Source: Pseudopedobacter sp.
GTDB lineage: Bacteria > Bacteroidota > Bacteroidia > Sphingobacteriales > Sphingobacteriaceae
Length of the DNA stretch: 11,967 nucleotides
Direction: 5' to 3'
Assembly (NCBI GenBank): GCA_014378285.1
Contig: JACMNZ010000037.1
Span: forward strand, 1 to 11,967
In this document: positions 6,823 to 11,967 of the stretch, in pieces
Position numbering within the stretch: the first letter of the stretch is position 1
Layout: every line of letters starts with the position of its first letter
The notes under the pieces: generated by a model
Databases searched by the model: none
Told to the model about the DNA's origin: nothing
Seen by the model: only the letters and a program-made list of their open reading frames with translations
Program-made: the position numbers and the translations under genes

Positions 6823-7596
6823 TTAGGTGATACGCAACCGATAAAAGCCATATTTGGCTTGTTCATAAGCGGCAGCCAGGCCCACCTCTTTAATTAGATT
6901 TTTAGTTAAGGTTTTATAAATAATTTTAATGTCGAAATCATTTTCAAAAGGCGAATAATTAAACTTTACTCTTAATTTACCTAAAACAAAACCGGGTACA
7001 ATCCCTCTATAACCAGATTGATTAAAAAAATCTGAATTATCAAAGCCTTCTTCAAACATAGGGTGTTCATAGTCTTTTCTGATATGTGGTTTAGTCATGC
7101 AAACATACAATGCAATATTGTCGCACAGGTTTAATATTTTGATTTGATAATCAAGTATTTCAATCTCATTTTGAGAAAGCTTTAGCTTATTTATCAAATG
7201 CTTTTGACGCAATTTTTCTTTTTCTAAAAACAACTTACAATCATTAGAAATACTGTTTTTAATCAAACTACAATAGTGTAGACTACATAATACCGCAGCA
7301 TAAGAATTAGCCATGTTAACTTGCTCTATCCCAAATTTATAAAACTGCAATTTCAGCTTTTCAGGATAATCTAAAAAAGAATAAGGTTTACCAGTAAAAT
7401 CATTTAACAAGGGATGAGAATCTGGAATTAACCATGCCCTATCATGTTGGTGAATGGCAAATTTTAAAGATTCGTAATGTTTGTTAGGGAGGAATTCCTT
7501 TTTCAAATTTGCAAACATCTCTCCCGCTAGGTAAGCATGGTCATGCTGGGATATAAAAAGGTAATGGTTTGGCTCTTCTCTGATAATCATTTTCAA
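6823..7596 (-). CDS. DUF3891 family protein, possible metal-binding helical protein
   Basis: A 257-residue protein without signal peptide or membrane helix, so cytoplasmic. It matches my recollection of DUF3891: an opening MIIREE strand, SQHDHAYLAGEM (16-27), FAIHQHDRAW (46-55), a P-x-x-N-DFTGKPYSFLDYP stretch (63-78), a helix with LHYCSL (106-111) and NLCDNIALYV (156-165). The His and Asp residues (H18, D19, H20, H49, H51, D52, H107, D159) are spread across helices, like the layout of HD-type metal-dependent phosphohydrolases, but the family has no reaction I know of. The C-terminal part (about 200-257) is predicted beta strand with a final helix. Start is either 7596 or the ATG two codons later (7590); the latter matches the usual family start MI. 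It is probably its own transcription unit, divergent from ald. Confidence 0.83.
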   Translation of the reverse strand: MKMIIREEPNHYLFISQHDHAYLAGEMFANLKKEFLPNKHYESLKFAIHQHDRAWLIPDSHPLLNDFTGKPYSFLDYPEKLKLQFYKFGIEQVNMANSYAAVLCSLHYCSLIKNSISNDCKLFLEKEKLRQKHLINKLKLSQNEIEILDYQIKILNLCDNIALYVCMTKPHIRKDYEHPMFEEGFDNSDFFNQSGYRGIVPGFVLGKLRVKFNYSPFENDFDIKIIYKTLTKNLIKEVGLAAAYEQAKYGFYRLRIT

Positions 7597-7754
7597 AAAT
7601 TAAATTTACAATTAAAATCTTTGTATCAAAACGATATTATTGAAATTTATAATTTACCATTTTTTTAGTTATTTTTTAAATTGATTACTAATTTTAATAT
7701 TTTATGCTATTTTTATTGATAAATAATTAATTTTAGTTAAAAAATATTGAGATT

Positions 7755-8897
7755 ATGATTATCGGAGTACCTAGAGAAATAAAAAACCATGAAAACAGGG
7801 TCGGTTTAACGCCTGCAGGCACTCATGAATTGGTAAAAAGAGGACATCAGGTACTTATTGAGACCCATTCTGGTGCTGCAAGTGGATTTAGAAATGATGA
7901 TTATGAAGAAGCAGGTGCAGAAATCATCTCTACCGAGGATGAAATTTGGGGAAGAGCAGATATGATCATCAAAGTAAAAGAGCCTGAAGAGCATGAATAT
8001 AAAATGGCTCGTAAAAATCAATTGATATTTAGCTTCTTCCACTTCGCATCCAATAAAAAACTGACTCATGCCATGATGGATAGTGGCGCAATATGTTTAG
8101 CTTATGAAACTGTTGAAACAACCGACAAATCTTTACCAATTTTAGTGCCCATGAGTGAAGTTGCTGGAAGAATGGCCATACAGCAGGGCGCTAGGTATTT
8201 AGAAAAACCAGTAATGGGGCGTGGAATTTTATTGGGTGGTGTGCCCGGGGTTACACCGGGAAAAGTACTAATTATAGGAGCTGGCGTTGTAGGCGTACAG
8301 GCAGCAAAGATGGCTTCGGGATTGGGCGCACACGTCACTATTATTGATACCAATATCCAAAGATTAAGATATGTAAACGATATTTTGCCACCGCATGTGG
8401 TAACTATGTTTAGCAGTGAATATAACATCAGAAAATTAATTGCCGATCATGATCTAATTGTTGGAGCGGTTTTAATTCCTGGAGGTAAATCGCCAATGGT
8501 TATAACAAGAGATATGCTTAAATTGATGAGACCAGGGACTGTTTTAGTTGATGTTTCTGTTGATCAAGGTGGCTGCATAGAAACCTGTAAACCAACTACT
8601 CATGAAAATCCGACTTATATTGTAGATGGTATTTTACATTATTGCGTTACCAACATGCCCGGCGCAGTTCCATATACTTCTACCATCGCATTAACAAATA
8701 GTACTTTTCCTTACGTTTTAGAATTAGCAGATAAAGGCTGGAAAAAAGCCTGTTTAGACAATTATGAGCTTCTAAAAGGATTGAATATTATTAAAGGAGA
8801 AGTGGTTTATAGAGGTGTTGCCGAAGCGTTTGACTTACATTATAAAGCAGTTCATCATTTTTTGGATAATAATAAGGAAGAAGAAATAGAAGACTAG
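7755..8897 (+). CDS. ald: Alanine dehydrogenase
   Basis: A 380-residue protein, close to the 371-residue family norm, with a slightly longer acidic tail (NNKEEEIED). It interconverts L-alanine and pyruvate plus ammonium using NAD+/NADH, in the cytoplasm. It opens MIIGVPREIKNHENRVGLTP. Residues known to act in the family are present at matching positions: R15 and K75 (pyruvate binding, in KVKEP), H96 (catalytic, in FSFFHFASN), the Rossmann loop GAGVVG (175-180) followed by D198 for the NAD ribose, and D270 (catalytic, in VSVDQGG). The stretch TNMPGAVPYTST (299-310) is also a strong family mark. It stands alone, divergent from DUF3891 across a 158-nt AT-rich spacer in which I found no exact TAnnTTTG box. 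Its role would be alanine catabolism or nitrogen balance. Confidence 0.97.
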   Translation: MIIGVPREIKNHENRVGLTPAGTHELVKRGHQVLIETHSGAASGFRNDDYEEAGAEIISTEDEIWGRADMIIKVKEPEEHEYKMARKNQLIFSFFHFASNKKLTHAMMDSGAICLAYETVETTDKSLPILVPMSEVAGRMAIQQGARYLEKPVMGRGILLGGVPGVTPGKVLIIGAGVVGVQAAKMASGLGAHVTIIDTNIQRLRYVNDILPPHVVTMFSSEYNIRKLIADHDLIVGAVLIPGGKSPMVITRDMLKLMRPGTVLVDVSVDQGGCIETCKPTTHENPTYIVDGILHYCVTNMPGAVPYTSTIALTNSTFPYVLELADKGWKKACLDNYELLKGLNIIKGEVVYRGVAEAFDLHYKAVHHFLDNNKEEEIED

Positions 8898-8955
8898 GGT
8901 AGGTTTGGAATTTGTTTTTTCTAATGATTTTTTTTATTAAATATTATTTGGGCGT

Positions 8956-9057
8956 TTAACACGCTATCCGCTGTAGTTTTTTTGCAATTTGCTTAATGGC
9001 AAGTGCAAAAAAAGCTGCCGCTCCTATCGTTAACGCTATATCAAGTGGAAAAAACAT
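8956..9057 (-). CDS. Possible 33-residue single-helix membrane peptide
   Basis: The frame starts MFFPLDIALTIGAAAFFALA and continues with a basic amphipathic end (IKQIAKKLQRIAC). That is a short N-terminal part, one hydrophobic helix at about residues 5-21, then Lys/Arg, which would orient with the tail inside the cytoplasm. Its 3' half overlaps the hairpin at 8977-9013, which provides the alternative explanation: a structured element that happens to be open. No ribosome-binding site is expected to be diagnostic in this phylum. I know no named family for it. Confidence 0.35.
   Translation of the reverse strand: MFFPLDIALTIGAAAFFALAIKQIAKKLQRIAC
8977..9013. repeat. Strong hairpin between ald and glnS
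   Basis: TTTTTTTGCA (8977-8986) and TGCAAAAAAA (9004-9013) are perfect 10-bp arms. Inside them TTGC (8989-8992) pairs with GCAA (8999-9002) around a 6-nt loop. The T-tract is on the 5' side of the stem on both strands, so it is not a normal intrinsic terminator, which needs U residues after the stem. It sits 79 nt past the ald stop. Confidence 0.5.
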
Positions 9058-9125
9058 TCATAAATCAATTTCTTTAATTTCAATAATTGAAATCGGTAAT
9101 TAATTAAACGCTATTTAAAAATTCT

Positions 9126-9133
9126 TACTTTTG
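9126..9133 (+). promoter_or_regulatory. Bacteroidota -7 box for glnS
   Basis: TACTTTTG matches TAnnTTTG exactly and is followed by TG. It lies 19 nt before the glnS ATG, so the leader would be only about 12-15 nt. No TTG at the usual -33 spacing was found. Confidence 0.55.
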
Positions 9134-9152
9134 TGCCCTGTAATCTTAAAGC

Positions 9153-10835
9153 ATGTCTGAAGAAAAATCATTAAACTTTATTGAAGAGATTGTTGAGAAC
9201 GATTTAAGTTCTAGCAAATACGATAAAATTATCACCCGCTTCCCTCCCGAGCCAAATGGTTTTTTACATATTGGACATGCTAGTGCTATTTGCTTAAATT
9301 TTGGTTTAACACAAAAATTTAATGGTTACACCAATCTCCGCTTTGATGATACAAATCCCGTTACAGAAGAAACTATTTATGTTGATGCCATAAAAAAAGA
9401 CATCGCTTGGTTAGGCTTTAAATGGGAAAATGAACTTTACGCTTCAGATTATTTTGATACCCTTTACCAATTTGCAATAAAGCTGATTGAGAAGGGTTTT
9501 GCCTACGTTGATGATTTAAGTGCCGAAGAAATGGCAAACCTAAAAGGAACACCAACCGAAATAGGAAAAGATAGTCCTTTTAGAAATCGTTCTATTGAAG
9601 AAAATTTAGTGCTTTTTTCTCAAATGAAAAAAGGAGATTTCCCAGACGGCAGCAAAACCTTAAGGGTAAAAATTGATATGGCTCATGTAAATATGTTGAT
9701 GCGTGATCCAATTATATATCGCATTAAACACACAAAACATCACCGTACTGGCAATAAATGGTGTATTTACCCAATGTATGATTTTGCCCACGGACAAAGC
9801 GATGCTATTGAACACGTTACCCATTCTGTTTGTACTTTAGAATTTATTCCCCACCGTGAGCTTTATAATTGGTTGATAGAAAAATTAGAGATTTATCCTT
9901 CGCATCAATATGAATTTGCTCGCAGAAATTTGAATTATACCGTTACCAGCAAAAGAAAATTGCTGCAATTGGTTAATGAAAACTTTGTAAACGGGTGGGA
10001 TGATCCACGTATGCCAACCATCAGTGGTTTACGTAGAAGAGGTTTTACGCCTTCTTCCGTCCGTAATTTTTGCGAGCGTATTGGTATTGCCAAAAGAGAT
10101 AATTTAATTGAATATAGTTTATTAGAGTTTTTTATCCGTGAGGATTTGAATAAAACTTCATGGAGAAGAATGGCTGTTTTAGATCCAATTAAAATGGTGA
10201 TTACCAATTATGCAGAAGGGCAAGAAGAAATGCTTCATGGAGAAAATAATCCAGAAGTTGAAGGGCATGATGGTGAAAGACAAATTCCTTTTAGTAGTGA
10301 ACTTTGGATAGAACGTGAAGATTTTATGGAAGAACCTCCAAAGAAATTCTTCCGTTTAGGCCCAGGATTAATGAGCCGTTTAAAGAGCGCCTATATTGTA
10401 AGATGTGATGACTTTAAAAAAGATGTAGCAGGAAAAGTAACTGAAATACATTGTACTTATTTTCCAGAATCTAAATCGGGAGAAGATACATCAGGACTAA
10501 AAGTGAAAGGAACTATGCATTGGGTGAGTGTAAAACATGCAAAAACCGCAGAAATAAGATTGTATGATAGGCTTTTTACTTCAGAAGAACCTGATAGAGA
10601 AGAAGGTGATTTTAAGGATTATTTAAATCCAGAAAGTTTAACGATTTTAAAAAACGCCTATATAGAACCCGATTTAGCAAATGCACAACAGCAATTGGAA
10701 GAAAATCATGACAGGCGTTACCAATTTATCCGTAAAGGTTATTTTTGTTTAGATGCAGATTCTACCACAGAAAACTTGGTTTTTAATAGAACCGTAACTT
10801 TAAAGGATACTTGGGCAAAGGAAGCTAGTAAGTAA
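9153..10835 (+). CDS. glnS: Glutamine--tRNA ligase
   Basis: A 560-residue class-I aminoacyl-tRNA synthetase of normal length. It charges tRNA-Gln with glutamine using ATP, in the cytoplasm. The catalytic HIGH motif is in PPEPNGFLHIGHA (31-43; H39 to H42). The substrate pocket includes RFDDTNP (63-69) and YPMYDFAHGQSDAIE (206-220). The KMSKS-equivalent loop is VTSKR (264-268; VMSKR in E. coli GlnRS), and DDPRMPT (283-289) follows. The discriminating segment ITHSVCTLEF-like HVTHSVCTLEF (221-231) points to GlnRS rather than bacterial GluRS. The C-terminal two-barrel anticodon-binding domain occupies about 340-555. Its presence implies direct charging of tRNA-Gln rather than sole use of GatCAB amidation. 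It appears monocistronic with its own -7 box. Confidence 0.96.
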   Translation: MSEEKSLNFIEEIVENDLSSSKYDKIITRFPPEPNGFLHIGHASAICLNFGLTQKFNGYTNLRFDDTNPVTEETIYVDAIKKDIAWLGFKWENELYASDYFDTLYQFAIKLIEKGFAYVDDLSAEEMANLKGTPTEIGKDSPFRNRSIEENLVLFSQMKKGDFPDGSKTLRVKIDMAHVNMLMRDPIIYRIKHTKHHRTGNKWCIYPMYDFAHGQSDAIEHVTHSVCTLEFIPHRELYNWLIEKLEIYPSHQYEFARRNLNYTVTSKRKLLQLVNENFVNGWDDPRMPTISGLRRRGFTPSSVRNFCERIGIAKRDNLIEYSLLEFFIREDLNKTSWRRMAVLDPIKMVITNYAEGQEEMLHGENNPEVEGHDGERQIPFSSELWIEREDFMEEPPKKFFRLGPGLMSRLKSAYIVRCDDFKKDVAGKVTEIHCTYFPESKSGEDTSGLKVKGTMHWVSVKHAKTAEIRLYDRLFTSEEPDREEGDFKDYLNPESLTILKNAYIEPDLANAQQQLEENHDRRYQFIRKGYFCLDADSTTENLVFNRTVTLKDTWAKEASK

Positions 10836-10865
10836 ATTTATATGATTTTTTTTGCCTGAATCTTT

Positions 10866-10982
10866 TTGTCTGAATCAGGATTTTTAGGATTGGAGGATAA
10901 ATAGGATTCTAGTGGTTGAGAATTATTTAGTTCAACAAGAATCAAGAAAATCCCGAAATCAAGAAAATCAAGATCGAGACAA
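10866..10982. repeat. Long imperfect inverted repeat of GGATT-like units between convergent glnS and DUF985 genes
   Basis: Left arm 10866-10920 and right arm 10930-10982 are reverse complements at about 32 of the first 50 positions without gaps, starting with TTGTCT on each side and closing on a 9-nt AT loop. Each arm carries GATT-like units every 9-10 bases (GGATTTTTAGGATTGG on the left). Sequences of this style (ATCCTGAAAATCCT-like) are dispersed in many Bacteroidota genomes as I recall. It could act as a two-way transcription barrier for the convergent genes or be a mobile repeat remnant. The rest of the 227-nt gap shows nothing I recognise. Confidence 0.55.
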
Positions 10983-11062
10983 ATTTTCTGTCTTTAATCA
11001 GTATTTATGGGATCAATAGGGTTATTGTAAAGTGGAAAAAAATTACGTTTAAAAGAATCAAA

Positions 11063-11548
11063 TCAATCCAAACACATTTCTTCTAATATGGCTTTCAAAT
11101 CGGGGTAAAGCATTAATAATTCTTCTTTTTTTGCCATCTCAAAATCTGCAAAATCAAAACCTGGCGAAACGGTGCAACTGACTAAACCGAAACTTTCATA
11201 ATCTTTCATTCTAGATGCGAACCAAGTATTTGCAGGGATAATTGCCTGTAAAACTTCTCTATTTTCCATATCATTTCCTAAACAAACGGTTTTTAATTGA
11301 TCATTTTGGATATAAAGAATTTCTAACGAAGTTCCATAATGATGAAACCATAATTCATCAGATTTAATTCTGTGGAAATGCGATTTATTGTTTTTTTCTA
11401 ATAAAAAATATATGGCAGTATTTAGGTTTCTTTTATCTCCATTTTCATTTGCAACCTCTTCTTTAGCTCTGTAAGTTTCCTTATAAAAGCCACCTTCTGG
11501 ATGAGGAAGTAATGCTAGTTTTTCTATAAAATAGTTTGCTGTTTTCAT
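11063..11548 (-). CDS. DUF985 (cupin_5) family protein
   Basis: A 161-residue, single-domain cytoplasmic cupin. It starts ANYFIEKLALLPHPEGGFYKETYR (from residue 4), the hallmark L-x-PHPEGG-x-Y-x-ET-Y-R of the DUF985/Cupin_5 family. The barrel follows with TAIYFLLE (44-51), SHFHRIKSDELWFHHYG (56-72) carrying the His/Glu residues that would face a metal or ligand, and PANTWFASRM (104-113). It ends with a family-typical VSPGFDFADFEMA (127-139). Members have cupin folds, and their substrate is not settled, with sugar-phosphate binding or epimerase-like roles suggested from fold alone. It is convergent with glnS and has no evident operon partner here. Upstream TAATTTTA (11555-11562, minus strand) is a weak -7 candidate. 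Confidence 0.92.
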   Translation of the reverse strand: MKTANYFIEKLALLPHPEGGFYKETYRAKEEVANENGDKRNLNTAIYFLLEKNNKSHFHRIKSDELWFHHYGTSLEILYIQNDQLKTVCLGNDMENREVLQAIIPANTWFASRMKDYESFGLVSCTVSPGFDFADFEMAKKEELLMLYPDLKAILEEMCLD

Positions 11549-11635
11549 GATTTTTAAAATTAGAAATAATTGATCGGAATTATAAAAATTATGATTTTAT
11601 TCATTTTTTTTGCGTTAGGGATAAAAGCAACATCT

Positions 11636-11691
11636 TTTTTTTGCTCTTGCCAGTTGGCAAATTGCAAAAAAATATTTATCCGCCAGCTGGC
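11636..11691. repeat. Hairpin and two GCCAGYTGGC palindromes
   Basis: TTTTTTTGC (11636-11644) pairs with GCAAAAAAA (11664-11672), enclosing TTGCCA and TGGCAA (11647-11660) around GT. A second core, the perfect 10-bp palindrome GCCAGCTGGC, follows at 11682-11691; the two cores share GCCAG-Y-TGGC and are about 33 bp apart. As with the ald-glnS hairpin, the T-tract precedes the stem on both strands, so terminator function is not supported. It may be a REP-like element or a pair of dimer-binding sites. Confidence 0.5.
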
Positions 11692-11812
11692 AGACTTGTT
11701 AAAACACTCAAATAAACTGAATTAAATTTATTGACTTCATGCAGATAATCGTATCATTAATCTGCGAAAGTATTATGATTTATGAAATTATAAAACGCCC
11801 AAAATATTTGAC

Positions 11813-11873
11813 TTATTTTATTATTATCAAACCAAAACTGACAAGCTGACACTCCAGTTTTCTGATAAAATAA
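11813..11873. repeat. Imperfect inverted repeat with TGACA motifs
   Basis: AAAACTG (11834-11840) pairs with CAGTTTT (11855-11861), and outside it TATCA (11825-11829) pairs with TGATA (11863-11867), with further partial AT pairing. The 14-nt loop contains ACAAGCTGACACTC, so CTGACA occurs twice close together (11838-11843 and 11846-11851), and CTGTCTGAC follows at 11876. This could be an operator upstream of a gene beyond the right edge. Confidence 0.4.
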
Positions 11874-11915
11874 TCCTGTCTGACTTATACTGCAAAAATT
11901 TGACGTTTTTTTTCT

Positions 11916-11931
11916 TTGGCATATTCTGTGT
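11916..11931 (+). promoter_or_regulatory. Weak sigma-54-like promoter candidate pointing out of the window
   Basis: TTGGCATATTCTGTGT has the GG of the -24 element (11918-11919) and, after exactly 10 bases, GT instead of the expected GC of the -12 element. The -24 half is good and the -12 half poor. A gene starting just past 11967 would be correctly placed. Alternative: a chance match. Confidence 0.22.
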
Positions 11932-11967
11932 ACAATCAAGGGTACAATATAAAATTAAAAAAAAACA

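Larger units (their letters stand above)
11549..11967. other. Hairpin-rich spacer without a convincing gene
   Basis: These 419 bases hold no frame that looks like protein. An open minus-strand frame of 60 codons at 11757-11939 has no family resemblance and runs through inverted repeats. Structures seen: the hairpin at 11636-11672, the palindrome at 11682-11691, GCAGAT/ATCTGC arms at 11741-11746 and 11760-11765, and the larger repeat at 11813-11873. The right end may be the promoter region of a gene beginning outside the window. Confidence 0.6.

Noticed and set aside
7806..8428. Two minus-strand open frames inside ald
   Set aside because: They lie opposite an intact, well-recognised alanine dehydrogenase and show no family resemblance.
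8977..9013. Intrinsic terminator for ald
   Set aside because: The stem ends in A residues rather than being followed by a U-tract on either strand.
9935..10207. Minus-strand open frame inside glnS
   Set aside because: It is antisense to the KMSKS-loop region of an intact glnS.
11757..11939. A 60-codon minus-strand open frame
   Set aside because: It has no recognisable domain and an odd composition, and it crosses inverted repeats and a candidate promoter; I treat it as spacer.
1..11967. CRISPR array, tRNA, rRNA, transposase, phage or toxin-antitoxin genes
   Set aside because: I looked for regular spaced repeats, cloverleaf-like sequences and mobile-element proteins and found none I could support.

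Overview
The window looks like ordinary chromosome from a low-GC member of the Bacteroidota, most likely the Sphingobacteriaceae (Pedobacter and relatives). The lineage call is inference. It rests on a type IX secretion substrate with a type-B sorting domain beside its PorP/SprF partner, on Bacteroidota families such as DUF6913, on TAnnTTTG-type promoter boxes, and on long AT-rich spacers.

Left block, minus strand (1-2783): the 5' end of dapA (lysine and cell-wall precursor synthesis), a DUF6913 gene whose stop overlaps the dapA start, a 143-nt spacer with a good Bacteroidota -7 box and a small palindrome, then a full-length ligA (NAD-dependent DNA ligase) with a possible near-leaderless promoter. 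Middle block, plus strand (2873-5762): a two-gene unit spaced by 1 nt. It encodes a large secreted protein with a possible glutamine-amidotransferase-like N-terminal region, two Ig/PKD-like segments and a C-terminal T9SS type-B signal, followed by a PorP/SprF-family outer-membrane protein. This is the most system-like part of the window: one export substrate and its probable dedicated surface anchor.

Next, on the minus strand (5784-7596): a 33-codon frame that looks like the first part of a DUF4288 gene, a four-helix LiaF-like membrane protein with a promoter region carrying ACCGA repeats 21 bp apart, and a DUF3891 protein with a His/Asp-rich pattern. On the plus strand follow ald (alanine dehydrogenase, 7755-8897) and glnS (glutaminyl-tRNA synthetase, 9153-10835), separated by a spacer with a strong hairpin and a possible 33-aa one-helix membrane peptide on the minus strand. 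The glnS gene converges on a DUF985 cupin gene (minus strand, 11063-11548); between them lies a long imperfect inverted repeat made of GGATT-like units. The last 419 bases hold no convincing gene but several inverted repeats and a possible promoter pointing out of the window.

No tRNA, rRNA, CRISPR array, transposase or phage gene was seen. The housekeeping genes (ligA, ald, glnS, dapA) are intact where complete, with catalytic residues in place. The points worth a second look are the secreted T9SS pair, the truncated DUF4288-like frame, the spaced repeats before the LiaF-like gene, and the hairpin-rich spacers.
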